A DNA stretch of 51,263 bases from Maricaulis sp048270095 (GTDB lineage: Bacteria; Pseudomonadota; Alphaproteobacteria; Caulobacterales; Maricaulaceae). Where the stretch lies: contig NZ_JBLWTL010000023.1 of the NCBI RefSeq assembly GCF_048270095.1, positions 1 to 51,263 of the forward strand, written 5' to 3'. Shown here one piece after another: positions 25,466-34,025 of the stretch (its first letter is position 1; each line of letters begins with the position of its first letter). The notes below the pieces were generated by a model. It searched no databases, was not told the DNA's origin, and saw only the letters and a program-made list of their open reading frames with translations. A program made the translations under genes and the position numbers.

Positions 25466-26668
25466 ATGTCCGACGCTTTCTACTCTGACCTGACCGCCGA
25501 ACTGAAACAGATCGAGGCCGACGGGCTGTACAAGCGCGAGCGCATCATCACTTCGGAGCAATTCTCCGAAATCGACGTGAATTCAGAGGGTTCCAGCCAT
25601 CACGTCATCAATTTCTGCGCCAATAACTATCTCGGTCTCGCCAATCGGCCCGAGCTGATCCAGGCCGCCAAGGATACACTCGACAGCCATGGTTTCGGGC
25701 TGGCTTCGGTGCGCTTCATCTGCGGCACCCAGGACATCCACAAACAGCTCGAGGCCAAGATCGCCGCCTTTACCGGCTGTGATGATGCCATCCTCTATGC
25801 GGCGGCGTTTGATGCCAATGGCGGCGTGTTCGAGCCGCTGCTGGGGCCGGAAGATGCCATCATTTCAGATGCTTTGAACCATGCCTCGATCATTGACGGT
25901 GTGCGCCTGTGCAAGGCGAAACGCTATCGTTATGCCAATTCCGACATGGCTGATCTGGAAGTCCAGTTGAAGCAGGCGAAAGTCGATGGTGCGCGCCATG
26001 TTTTGATCGTCACTGATGGCGTGTTCTCGATGGATGGCTATATCGCCAAGCTCGCGGAAATCGTCGATTTGGCAAAGAAATACAATGCCTTGACCATGGT
26101 CGATGATTGCCACTCCCATGGCTTTATGGGCGCTCGTGGGCGCGGTACGCCGGAGCATTGCGGTGTGTTTGGCGAGATCGACATCATCACCGGCACGCTC
26201 GGCAAGGCGCTGGGCGGCGCGATGGGCGGATTTACAGCGGCGCGTCAAGAGGTTATCGATATGCTGCGGCAGCGTTCGCGGCCCTATCTCTTCTCCAATT
26301 CGCTGGCACCGGCCATTGTCGGCGCCTCGCTGAAGGCCTTCGACATGGTTGCCGAAGGTGACGCGTTACGCACCCGCCTGTTTGCCAATGCCCGGCTGTT
26401 CCGTGACCGTATGTCTGCTGCAGGCTTTGATCTGCTGGACGGCGAACACCCGATCATTCCGGTGATGCTCGGCGATGCCAAACTGGCCCAGGCAATGGCC
26501 TCGAAACTGATGGATGAGGGCGTCTATGTCACCGGCTTCTTCTTCCCCGTCGTCCCCAAGGGCAAGGCCCGTATCCGCACCCAGATGAGCGCCGCCCACA
26601 CGCCGGAAATGATTGACCGCGCGGTTGCGGCGTTCACCAAGGTGGGCAGGGAGTTGGGGGTTATCTGA
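25466..26668 (+). CDS. kbl: Glycine C-acetyltransferase (2-amino-3-ketobutyrate CoA ligase, Kbl)
   Basis: A 400-residue PLP enzyme that splits 2-amino-3-oxobutyrate with CoA into glycine and acetyl-CoA, the second half of threonine catabolism by the TDH route. Motifs are FCANNYLGLANRPELIQAA, SVRFICGTQDIHKQLE, VDDCHSHGFMGARGRGTPEH and the PLP lysine in ITGTLGKALGGAMGGF. The GGGAG ribosome site is good. Its metabolic partner tdh lies 6.3 kb downstream on the same strand rather than next to it. Confidence 0.96.
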   Translation: MSDAFYSDLTAELKQIEADGLYKRERIITSEQFSEIDVNSEGSSHHVINFCANNYLGLANRPELIQAAKDTLDSHGFGLASVRFICGTQDIHKQLEAKIAAFTGCDDAILYAAAFDANGGVFEPLLGPEDAIISDALNHASIIDGVRLCKAKRYRYANSDMADLEVQLKQAKVDGARHVLIVTDGVFSMDGYIAKLAEIVDLAKKYNALTMVDDCHSHGFMGARGRGTPEHCGVFGEIDIITGTLGKALGGAMGGFTAARQEVIDMLRQRSRPYLFSNSLAPAIVGASLKAFDMVAEGDALRTRLFANARLFRDRMSAAGFDLLDGEHPIIPVMLGDAKLAQAMASKLMDEGVYVTGFFFPVVPKGKARIRTQMSAAHTPEMIDRAVAAFTKVGRELGVI

Positions 26669-26698
26669 GCGCGGGCGACCTATACCCTCGGTACGTCT

Positions 26699-26713
26699 CC
26701 CTGCGGAGCAGGG
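26699..26713. terminator. Hairpin after kbl
   Basis: CCCTGC-GGA-GCAGGG, a 6-bp perfect stem with a 3-nt loop followed by CTTT, 30 nt after the kbl stop. It is a plausible but weak intrinsic terminator, given the short T-run. Confidence 0.45.
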
Positions 26714-26800
26714 CTTTGAGCTCTCCACTGCGCCCTAAACGATTGAATCGCGCAGGATTACGCGCAATGGTTCGGCGCAAAGCGGGGGATATGCACGCGG

Positions 26801-28576
26801 ATGCCATCGAGTTCCAAATTGCCATCGCGTCTCGGCGCGCTGAACCTCATTACCTATATCGTGATCTTGGGGGCCGGGCTGGGATTATTGCTGATCCCGG
26901 CGGCCGCAGGCTATCTGGCAATCCATGAGTACAACGCGGCCCCGCTGGCGGTCTTGATGGCGCTCAATGTGCTGGTACTCGGTCTGGCCGCAACGGCGGT
27001 GCGGTTCAAGGGCGGTGAGGCCTGGTGGTGCGTCTATATTCTCGGCGCTGCCAATGTCTCGGTCTGGCTGATTGCCGCCCTCGATGTCTCGCTTGTCTGG
27101 GAAGTTATCGAACGCGAAAGATGGGACAGGGTCTGGCTCGCGGGGCTCATCCTGCCGGCGATTTCCCTGGCCTGGGTCGGGATCGTGCTCAGCTCGGATC
27201 GGAAGGTTGAAATTGATTCCGGGGCCGTGATCGACGCAGTCCTGCACCCGGAGCCGGAACCGGTGGCGCAGCGCGCTTCGAAGCCAATGCTTCAGCGCCT
27301 GGGATCCCTCGCGATCTACACAGCCCGGTTCGCGATTATCGCGCTTTGCGTGGTTCAGTTATTCATCATGGCGGCGGGGCTGGTCCTGTCCATCTACTCC
27401 GTCCAAATCGTCATTCTCTTCGAAGATCGGCCGATTCCACCAGCCAGAATGGGTGAATTTCTGGCCGGTCTCAGCGGGCTGATGTTCGAGCAATACCTGG
27501 AACTCGCGCGGCCGGTGGCGATCGCGACAGTCAAATACGTCGTTGTAATCATGCTGTTTGTGACAGTGGTCGGGGTGCCGCTCGGGATGGCTCTGGAACA
27601 CGGGTTTAGATTGCTGAACCAAAACCGGAAGGCTTTGCCGGAAGCGTCCCGCGTTTGGATCGAAGCCTCGGCGCGGGAGATGATGCAGTGGTTTTCCACG
27701 CGTCCGCACAAGCGATTGGACGGCTTGGTTACCACACTGACTATCGTTCTCACCATCTCGTTGGGATGGGCGCTATTCTCGCTTCCCAGCTGGCTGCTCG
27801 CAGATTGGATGAATGGCGTAATTTTCCCGGTCGATACCGAATTATTCCGCGAACGGCCCGGCGGGTTCGGGATCGTTGCCGGCGGGATTGCGGGGTTTGT
27901 GGTTTTCATTATTCTCGGGATGGCCGGCGCTCAATTAATGCCCGGCTTGAGGGGCTATTGGGCGTCCCACAATCGGGCGCGGATGGAGCGCCAGCCTGAA
28001 CTTATGTTGCAGGAAACCCTCGCCGGGTTGGACAGCGCCGCCAGTAAGGGCTGGTACTCGATGACGGCCCCCTTTGATCCGGAGGCCTTTCTGCATCGCT
28101 GGCTCGGCCGGAGCGTCAATGGTGCAAGGACGATCCTGCTGGTCTCGCTGCCGGTTATTCTGGCGATGACCGCCGTTGATGCCTTCTGGTTCCGTTCCTG
28201 GGGCGAGGACGCGCTGAGGCAATCCGGGCCGTTCGAGTTCACGGTGCATGAGCGGCCCTATGCCGATGCGCTGCGTGTCGAGACCAGTTGCTATGTCATC
28301 GACACTGAGGATGACGGTGCACAAGCCAATACCGGCTACCTCATCGTCTTCGATGAGGCGCACCGGTTCAGATTGCTGAGAAAGATGAACACCGTGCAAA
28401 TCGAGCGTGCGGAAGTGATCGATCGCGCCCTGCGAACGGCGGGCGTCCCGGTTATCGAAACCCTCGCGCGGCAGCAGGACGAACCCGACCGGGCGGCCTG
28501 CTATGCCCTTCTGCGCGGTCGCTTTGGCGACGTTGCGCCGCGACTGGAAGCGATCTTGACCGGTTCCACCCCCTGA
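26801..28576 (+). CDS. Large polytopic membrane protein of unknown function
   Basis: 591 residues with about nine hydrophobic segments: four in the first 130 residues, two around 170-200 and 245-270, two around 300-375, and one near 445-465. A soluble C-terminal domain of about 120 residues (from SGPFEFTVHERPYA onward) follows and ends ...GDVAPRLEAIL. The tail carries several Glu, Asp and Arg residues and two cysteines (SCYVIDTED and AACYALLRG). It probably sits in the inner membrane. No family is recognised. It stands alone between kbl and a DUF1330 gene, 31 nt upstream of the latter. Confidence 0.7.
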   Translation: MPSSSKLPSRLGALNLITYIVILGAGLGLLLIPAAAGYLAIHEYNAAPLAVLMALNVLVLGLAATAVRFKGGEAWWCVYILGAANVSVWLIAALDVSLVWEVIERERWDRVWLAGLILPAISLAWVGIVLSSDRKVEIDSGAVIDAVLHPEPEPVAQRASKPMLQRLGSLAIYTARFAIIALCVVQLFIMAAGLVLSIYSVQIVILFEDRPIPPARMGEFLAGLSGLMFEQYLELARPVAIATVKYVVVIMLFVTVVGVPLGMALEHGFRLLNQNRKALPEASRVWIEASAREMMQWFSTRPHKRLDGLVTTLTIVLTISLGWALFSLPSWLLADWMNGVIFPVDTELFRERPGGFGIVAGGIAGFVVFIILGMAGAQLMPGLRGYWASHNRARMERQPELMLQETLAGLDSAASKGWYSMTAPFDPEAFLHRWLGRSVNGARTILLVSLPVILAMTAVDAFWFRSWGEDALRQSGPFEFTVHERPYADALRVETSCYVIDTEDDGAQANTGYLIVFDEAHRFRLLRKMNTVQIERAEVIDRALRTAGVPVIETLARQQDEPDRAACYALLRGRFGDVAPRLEAILTGSTP

Positions 28577-28608
28577 TCTGACCAGCCCCCACGCCCGGAG
28601 CCCCCGCC

Positions 28609-29049
28609 ATGCAAGTCACCAATGAAGTCCTCCCCACCGACCCCAGGCAGATCGAGGCAATGATGCAGCCCGGTCCTGCCGGGCCGGTCTTCATGGTCAA
28701 TCTGTTGAAATTCAAGGACAAGGCCGAGTATGCCGACGGGCGCCAGTGTGCGCTGTCGGGGCGCGAGGCCTATAATATTTACGGCAAGGCGATCATGGAA
28801 GTCCTGCCGGAGTTTGGCGGCAAGCTGGTCTTTGTCGGCAATACGAGTTTTCTCGCCCTCGGCCAGGTCGAGGAGCTGTGGGACGAGGTGGCGATCATCA
28901 TGTACCCGGATCGCGGCGCGCTGTTGCGCATGTCGCTCTCGCCAGCCTGGCAGGCAATCGCGGTTCATCGCGAGGCAGGGCTGAAGGGCCAGCTCAATAT
29001 CGAGACGGTGATGCCGCCAGCCCTGCTGGCGGGCCTCGCCAAGGGCTAA
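28609..29049 (+). CDS. DUF1330 family protein
   Basis: 146 residues. The core matches DUF1330 (an alpha/beta ferredoxin-like, dimeric fold): PVFMVNLLKFKDKAEYADG, YNIYGKAIMEVLPEFGGKLVFVG and a closing MYPDRGALLRMSLSPAWQAIAVHR. The biochemical role of the family is unknown. A GGAG ribosome site lies about 10 nt before the ATG. It precedes the FAD oxidoreductase gene by 75 nt on the same strand, but the two have no known shared function. Confidence 0.8.
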   Translation: MQVTNEVLPTDPRQIEAMMQPGPAGPVFMVNLLKFKDKAEYADGRQCALSGREAYNIYGKAIMEVLPEFGGKLVFVGNTSFLALGQVEELWDEVAIIMYPDRGALLRMSLSPAWQAIAVHREAGLKGQLNIETVMPPALLAGLAKG

Positions 29050-29124
29050 GGCGCTAGCTCGCGGTCTGGTGTTGACACTGCCCGTCTGCTCGCAGATTCA
29101 AGGGGTGGCGGCGGAGTAACGGGC

Positions 29125-30246
29125 ATGGCTTTCGAGACAGATGCGATCATCATCGGGGCGGGCGCCGTCGGTCTGGCGACGGGGCGGGCGTTCGCGCTGC
29201 GTGGTCATGAAACCCTGGTGCTCGAAGCGCAAGGCGCGATCGGGCAGGGGATTTCCTCACGCAATTCAGAAGTCATCCATGCCGGGCTGTATTATCCCAC
29301 CGGTTCGCTGAAGGCGCGGCTCTGCGTGCTGGGGCGGCAATTGCTTTATGCCTATCTCGACAAATATCACATCGCCCATGAGCGCTGCGGCAAGCTGATC
29401 GTGGCGACCCAGCCGCACGAGGCGGCGCGGCTCGAGGCGATCTTCCGCCAGGCGCAGGACAATGGCGTTGAAGGGCTGCAACGGATGACCGGCGCCCAGG
29501 CGCAGGCGATGGAGCCGGAGCTCAGTGCGGTGGCCGCGATTTTCTCGCCCGATAGCGGCGTGATGGATGCACATGGCTATATGGCCAATATGGCTGGCGA
29601 AATTTCCTCGCTCGGCGGCGCTGTCGTGGTCAATACGCCGTTTGCCGGCGCGCCGCCGCTGGAGGGCGGCGGCTTTGTCGTGCGCACCGGCGGCGAGGCC
29701 GCGACAGAGGTGACGACGCGTTATCTCGTGATTGCGGCCGGACTCGGGGCCCAGGACGCGGCGGCACTGGTGGATGGTTTCCCGGCTGGGACGATCCCGC
29801 CGCTACACTATGGCAAGGGCGTGTATTTTACCTGTGCCGGCAAGGCCCCGTTCAGCCGCCTTGTCTATCCGCTGCCGATACCGGGCGCCCTGGGGACGCA
29901 CTATCGCCGTGACCTTGGTGGCCAGGCCCGCTTCGGCCCCGATCTCGATTTTGTCGATGCGCCGGACTACACGGTCGACCCGGCGCGGGCCGGCGCCTTC
30001 TATGACACGATCCGCCGTTTCTGGCCTGGCCTCAAGGATGACGCCCTGGTGCCGGATTATGCCGGTATCCGCCCCAAACTGCACGGGCCGGGTGAGCTGC
30101 AGACCGATTTCCGCATTGATGGCGCCGATCAGCACGCGATTGCCGGCCTGATCGCCCTGTTCGGGATCGAAAGCCCCGGCCTGACGTCGTCCCTGGCGAT
30201 CGGGGAAGCCGTTTGCCAGCGCCTGGGCCTGACCGGGACGTCCTGA
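29125..30246 (+). CDS. FAD-dependent oxidoreductase, L-2-hydroxyglutarate oxidase-like
   Basis: 373 residues of the D-amino-acid/glycerol-3-phosphate oxidase superfamily. The N-terminal FAD-binding motif is IIIGAGAVGLATGRAFA, followed by LVLEAQ and the family-typical SSRNSEVIHAGLYYP. A second FAD-contact region is LVIAAGLGAQDAA, and the C terminus has FGIESPGLTSSLAIGEAV. This combination is closest to L-2-hydroxyglutarate oxidase/dehydrogenase (LhgO/L2HGDH), which yields 2-oxoglutarate; other 2-hydroxy-acid substrates are possible. GGAG precedes the ATG. The AT-richer stretch begins just past its stop. Confidence 0.85.
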   Translation: MAFETDAIIIGAGAVGLATGRAFALRGHETLVLEAQGAIGQGISSRNSEVIHAGLYYPTGSLKARLCVLGRQLLYAYLDKYHIAHERCGKLIVATQPHEAARLEAIFRQAQDNGVEGLQRMTGAQAQAMEPELSAVAAIFSPDSGVMDAHGYMANMAGEISSLGGAVVVNTPFAGAPPLEGGGFVVRTGGEAATEVTTRYLVIAAGLGAQDAAALVDGFPAGTIPPLHYGKGVYFTCAGKAPFSRLVYPLPIPGALGTHYRRDLGGQARFGPDLDFVDAPDYTVDPARAGAFYDTIRRFWPGLKDDALVPDYAGIRPKLHGPGELQTDFRIDGADQHAIAGLIALFGIESPGLTSSLAIGEAVCQRLGLTGTS

Positions 30247-30373
30247 TCGAGGCCAGAGCTTGCACTTCGTGCAGTAATGACTTTCTGCCGCTCCCGTCTG
30301 GTCCGACCTTTGGCCGATATCCCCCTCTGGAGGACGCACAGCCTTGCGGGAAACTGGGTTGGCTCGATTGTAC

Positions 30374-31447
30374 TCACAGCGTTTGGGTCCAGCCAAAGAA
30401 ATGTTGCCAGTAGATAACTGCGACAACCGTCTGCGACCCAAACCAAATTAGCACCCAAGCGACAAACCTAGTGTTTGTGCGACGTTTTCTTTTCATGAAT
30501 TCCCTGAATCTGTGATGGGTTCTTATCACGTCATTTTTTGTTTCAGCAAAGACGTTCATGTCTTTTGTAAAATCTTTTGGGTAGATCCATGGATTGAACT
30601 TATTTGGTTTAAGCGCGAAAGGCACATTTGAGTAAATATCTTCAGCTTTAAATGTTTGTCCTCCGAGGCCGTCGTACCAAAGTGGGAAGTCAATCAATTT
30701 GCTCTCCTCCCCGTCAGAAGAAGTTTTGTGCAAGCGGGGAGTGGCTACGCCGGCCGAAGTAAAAGATGGGGCTATATATAAATCCAATAGCTTTCCCAGC
30801 AATGGTATTTTGGATAGTTTTATTTTCGGGACGTAGGTTTTTACGAAAATCAACGGGATGTAGATCGGCGCAAAAATGGTGGGCAGAATCCATTTGAAAA
30901 TCAGATCGCTCGGCGTGACAACTCTCGAAATTTGAAACTCGCTCTTCCCGCATAGTGTTGAGTAAAACCCCGTGTGAAAGTAACCATAATAATTACGTAT
31001 TGGGGTCGAGATGACGAATTTGTCTCCAAACGCAGACCGTATGACTACTGGTTTTCCAGCCTCTTGAAGGCCGACTTTGTCGAGGGTTTCATTCAATTGC
31101 CGTGTCAGCCACATCACGCGGATCGTATTGTAGGGCCAGAACAGGACGCGGATGACTACGATGTCCAGCCAGTTGTACAACAAGATGAGGGTAAAAATCA
31201 GGGCGGGAGCAAATGTAAGCAGATAAACGCTACTGCTCTCGCCAAAATCCACGAAATTCAGTGTGAAAATCAGGTCGAATACGCCGAATGCTCCAGCGAT
31301 CGCTAGAGGTGGTGCGGCCATGATAAGTAGTGCCCTGGCAAGGGCGCCGTAGTTCAGCTTTCCAAGACGGCTCAGGTATCTGATAAAAGCGGGGCCGTAA
31401 ATCAGGCGCAACTTCTGTAAGGTCTCGGGGTCGTATTTTCCGTGCAA
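30374..31447 (-). CDS. AT-rich membrane-associated protein of unknown function
   Basis: 357 residues starting at a TTG (31447), with GAGG 9 nt upstream; no ATG occurs in frame before residue 43. About four hydrophobic stretches are seen (near 35-60, 75-100, 185-205 and 335-350), the last close to the C terminus. The middle is soluble and rich in Lys, Phe and Tyr. Base use is visibly more AT-rich than nearly all other genes here, with many AAA, TTT and AAT codons, a mark of recent transfer. No family is recognised. It follows 93 nt after the gene at 31541-32014 on the same strand. Confidence 0.65.
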   Translation of the reverse strand: MHGKYDPETLQKLRLIYGPAFIRYLSRLGKLNYGALARALLIMAAPPLAIAGAFGVFDLIFTLNFVDFGESSSVYLLTFAPALIFTLILLYNWLDIVVIRVLFWPYNTIRVMWLTRQLNETLDKVGLQEAGKPVVIRSAFGDKFVISTPIRNYYGYFHTGFYSTLCGKSEFQISRVVTPSDLIFKWILPTIFAPIYIPLIFVKTYVPKIKLSKIPLLGKLLDLYIAPSFTSAGVATPRLHKTSSDGEESKLIDFPLWYDGLGGQTFKAEDIYSNVPFALKPNKFNPWIYPKDFTKDMNVFAETKNDVIRTHHRFREFMKRKRRTNTRFVAWVLIWFGSQTVVAVIYWQHFFGWTQTL

Positions 31448-31540
31448 GGTCCGGAACCTCGGTTCATTAGCTGTTGATCGCGGGCTGACGCGCCGCGCGA
31501 TGACGCAGGTAGGGCGGCGGGCAAGGGTAGTGCTGCCAGC

Positions 31541-32014
31541 TTAGAAATTGACGGTTTTTCTTGCGGTCTTCCAATCGACACCGTGTTTGCGGGCGATGGC
31601 TTTCAACTTTCCGCCTACAAGGTGTGGCAAAACCAAAAAATACGCGGCAAATGCCCAGATCGGGGCCGTTACCAGCCACAATGGGGCGAAAAACAGGCCG
31701 ATTAGGAAGAGCGCCAGTGGCCAGAGAAGGTGCAAAAAGCTGAAGCCGCGAAACATCGGGTTCACTTCCACATTGTCCGATGTGATCACCATGGCCAGTG
31801 CTCGTCCGAGAAACCGTGTAAAGACGAAAATGCCTTCTTCACCGATTTCGATATGCTTTCCTATATTGGTGGCGACCACGACCTTGCCCGTCTTGAAGCG
31901 CCCATTATCGGTCTCGAAATCTAGATAGTCGTAAATCAGCTTGGCGTTCTCCTGGGAATAAGCACCTGTGGCGACCAAGCGCCCGCTGACCTCAACAACT
32001 TTGGCTCCGAACAT
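31541..32014 (-). CDS. Small membrane protein with soluble N-terminal domain, unknown function
   Basis: 157 residues. The first 85 are soluble and beta-like (VVEVSGRLVATGAYS, TGKVVVATNIGKHIEIGEEG). Two adjacent transmembrane helices follow (about 97-112 and 115-130), then a basic tail with GVDWKTARKTVNF. A GGGGAG ribosome site supports the ATG at 32014. It is also AT-richer than the surroundings and lies upstream of 30374-31447 on the same strand, so the two may be an acquired pair. No family is recognised. Confidence 0.65.
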   Translation of the reverse strand: MFGAKVVEVSGRLVATGAYSQENAKLIYDYLDFETDNGRFKTGKVVVATNIGKHIEIGEEGIFVFTRFLGRALAMVITSDNVEVNPMFRGFSFLHLLWPLALFLIGLFFAPLWLVTAPIWAFAAYFLVLPHLVGGKLKAIARKHGVDWKTARKTVNF

Positions 32015-32110
32015 GATTGCTCCCCGGCTTGTACTTGACTGTTTCCCCGCTCATTCAGGGCCTTGATCTGACAGGGGAGCCTAACCTCATTCCCAACTTG
32101 AAATCAACAA

Positions 32111-32169
32111 CGCTTCCCGGACCTCGGACGCAATGGCTCTACCGCTCCGTGCAGAGCCGGGAGGAAGCG
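32111..32169. other. Nested inverted repeats at the edge of the AT-rich segment
   Basis: An outer stem CGCTTCC (32111-32117) pairs with GGAAGCG (32163-32169) and encloses an inner stem GGCTCT (32135-32140) with AGAGCC (32153-32158). It lies in the 244-nt gap between a reverse and a forward gene. It could be a leader RNA structure, a terminator without T-run, or a scar of insertion. No known RNA family is recognised. Confidence 0.35.
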
Positions 32170-32258
32170 TCCAAACACTCCCAAGCCCACCACCCTTGAC
32201 CTTGCTATGCGGTGGCAGCTTGATCTAGCTCAGAACTGCCAGACGGGGACAGGATATC

Positions 32259-32966
32259 ATGCGTGCATCAAATTGGGCCTTCATCGCGACCATGGCACTG
32301 GCCGTCATCACACTGGTCTTTCCGATCCTGTTCGGCTCGCCGCCCGATCTCGGCGCGGCGCCGATGGCGGATGGATTTGTCACGCCGGTATTGGCGCTGG
32401 AGTTCGCCCGTTCGCCGGCCGATCTTGCTTTCCTGCAAGGCGATGATGCTGCGGCGCTCCGTGAATTCCTCATCCACACCCAATCACTCGACCGCTTCTT
32501 CCCGCTGGCCTATGCGGGCATGGCGGCGATGGCCTTCCTCGCGCTCGGCCTGCGCAATCCCGGTCGCTGGCTCGCCTGGGCGGCGCTGGCCGTGGCGCTG
32601 GTCACGATCGGCGCGGACTGGGCCGAGAATACGGTGATGAACCGGCTGCTCGCCGAGCTCGGCGCCGGGGCCGAGCCGCGCGCCGGTCTGCTGGCGGCGC
32701 TGTACGGGCATACCTGGATCAAATGGGGGCTGATCGCGCTCTATGCCGCCCTGTTCAGCGTGCTGATGTGGCAGGATCAGCGCCGATTGCTGGCCATTCC
32801 CGGCGTCGCCGCAGCGCTCGCGATCGCGGCGACCTGGTTGAGCGGGTCGAACGGGCAGGTTGCTGAAATCATGGGCGTGCTGCTCATTCCCTTCATGCTC
32901 ACTTTCCCTCTGGCCGCACTGATGTATCTTCGCGGCAAATCCGCGCCATCGAAACCGGGCGCGTAG
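32259..32966 (+). CDS. Membrane protein of unknown function
   Basis: 235 residues with about six hydrophobic segments: an N-terminal one (WAFIATMALAVITLVFPILFG), then a soluble loop, helices near 85-100, 105-125, 150-165, 178-195 and a final pair at 205-225. A conserved-looking acidic stretch GADWAENTVMNRLL lies between helices 3 and 4. Base composition returns to the GC-rich norm. No family is recognised. It precedes tdh by 24 nt on the same strand and may be cotranscribed with it. Confidence 0.7.
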   Translation: MRASNWAFIATMALAVITLVFPILFGSPPDLGAAPMADGFVTPVLALEFARSPADLAFLQGDDAAALREFLIHTQSLDRFFPLAYAGMAAMAFLALGLRNPGRWLAWAALAVALVTIGADWAENTVMNRLLAELGAGAEPRAGLLAALYGHTWIKWGLIALYAALFSVLMWQDQRRLLAIPGVAAALAIAATWLSGSNGQVAEIMGVLLIPFMLTFPLAALMYLRGKSAPSKPGA

Positions 32967-32990
32967 CAACAAAAAGTCGAGGGAGTCGTG

Positions 32991-34025
32991 ATGAAAGCGC
33001 TGGTCAAGGCAAAGCCGGAAGAGGGTATCTGGATGGAAGACGTCCCGATGCCGAAAATCGGCCCGGACGATGTTCTGATCAAGATCCACAAGACGGCCAT
33101 CTGCGGCACCGATATCCACATCTATAACTGGGATGACTGGGCCGCCAAGAATGTCCCGACGCCGATGGTGGTCGGGCATGAATATGCCGGCGAGGTGGTT
33201 GATCGCGGCGCCAATGTGAAGCGCGTCGAGATCGGCCAGCGCGTCTCCGGTGAGGGCCATGTGGTCGGCACACTGTCGCGCGCAGCCCGCGCCGGACGCT
33301 TCCACCTCGACCCCGACACGCAAGGCGTCGGCGTCAATATTCCCGGCGCTTTCGCTGAATATCTCGCCCTGCCGGCCTTCAATGTCGTCAAACTGCCCGA
33401 GGAAGTGACCGACGAACTTGGAGCCATCCTCGATCCGCTGGGCAATGCGGTGCATACGGCGTTGCAATTCGATCTGATCGGCGAGGATGTTCTGGTCACC
33501 GGCGCTGGCCCGATCGGGATCATGGCGGCCGCGATTGCGCGCCATGTCGGCGCCCGCCATGTCGTGCTGACCGATATCAATACCCACCGTCTGCACCTGG
33601 CCAGCCAGGTCGTGCCGCGCGTGCATACCGTCAATGTCGCCGAGACCAGCCTGAAAGACGTCATGGCCGAACTGGGCATGAATGAAGGCTTTGATGTCGG
33701 TCTGGAAATGTCCGGCGCGCCGAGCGCCATCGGGGCGATGCTCGAGAGCATGGTGATGGGCGGCAAGATCGCCATGCTCGGTCTGCCATCCAAGCCGATC
33801 CCGGTCGATTTCGGCTCGCTGGTCCTGAAGGCGATCACGCTGAAGGGTGTCTATGGCCGCGAGATGTTCGAGACCTGGTACAAGATGATCGCCATGCTCG
33901 AGAGCGGGCTGGATGTCAGCCGGGTGATCACGCACCGCTATGCGGCGGACGAATTCCAGAAGGGTTTCGACGCCATGCGCTCGGGCAAGTCGGGCAAGGT
34001 GATCCTGGACTGGACCCAGTCATGA
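32991..34025 (+). CDS. tdh: L-threonine 3-dehydrogenase lacking the structural zinc site (Tdh)
   Basis: 344 residues of the zinc alcohol dehydrogenase type; oxidises threonine to 2-amino-3-oxobutyrate with NAD. It is collinear with E. coli TDH: catalytic zinc ligands Cys38 (AICGTDIHIYNWD), His63 and Glu64 (VVGHEY), and the NAD fold GAGPIGIMAAA. The four structural-zinc cysteines known at 93, 96, 99 and 107 in the E. coli enzyme are here Gly, Ser, Ala and Asp. The loop is of equal length, so this is a substitution, not a deletion. ATG 32991 follows GAGGGAG; GTG 32988 is less likely. It overlaps the next gene by 4 nt. Kbl is encoded at 25466-26668. Confidence 0.95.
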   Translation: MKALVKAKPEEGIWMEDVPMPKIGPDDVLIKIHKTAICGTDIHIYNWDDWAAKNVPTPMVVGHEYAGEVVDRGANVKRVEIGQRVSGEGHVVGTLSRAARAGRFHLDPDTQGVGVNIPGAFAEYLALPAFNVVKLPEEVTDELGAILDPLGNAVHTALQFDLIGEDVLVTGAGPIGIMAAAIARHVGARHVVLTDINTHRLHLASQVVPRVHTVNVAETSLKDVMAELGMNEGFDVGLEMSGAPSAIGAMLESMVMGGKIAMLGLPSKPIPVDFGSLVLKAITLKGVYGREMFETWYKMIAMLESGLDVSRVITHRYAADEFQKGFDAMRSGKSGKVILDWTQS

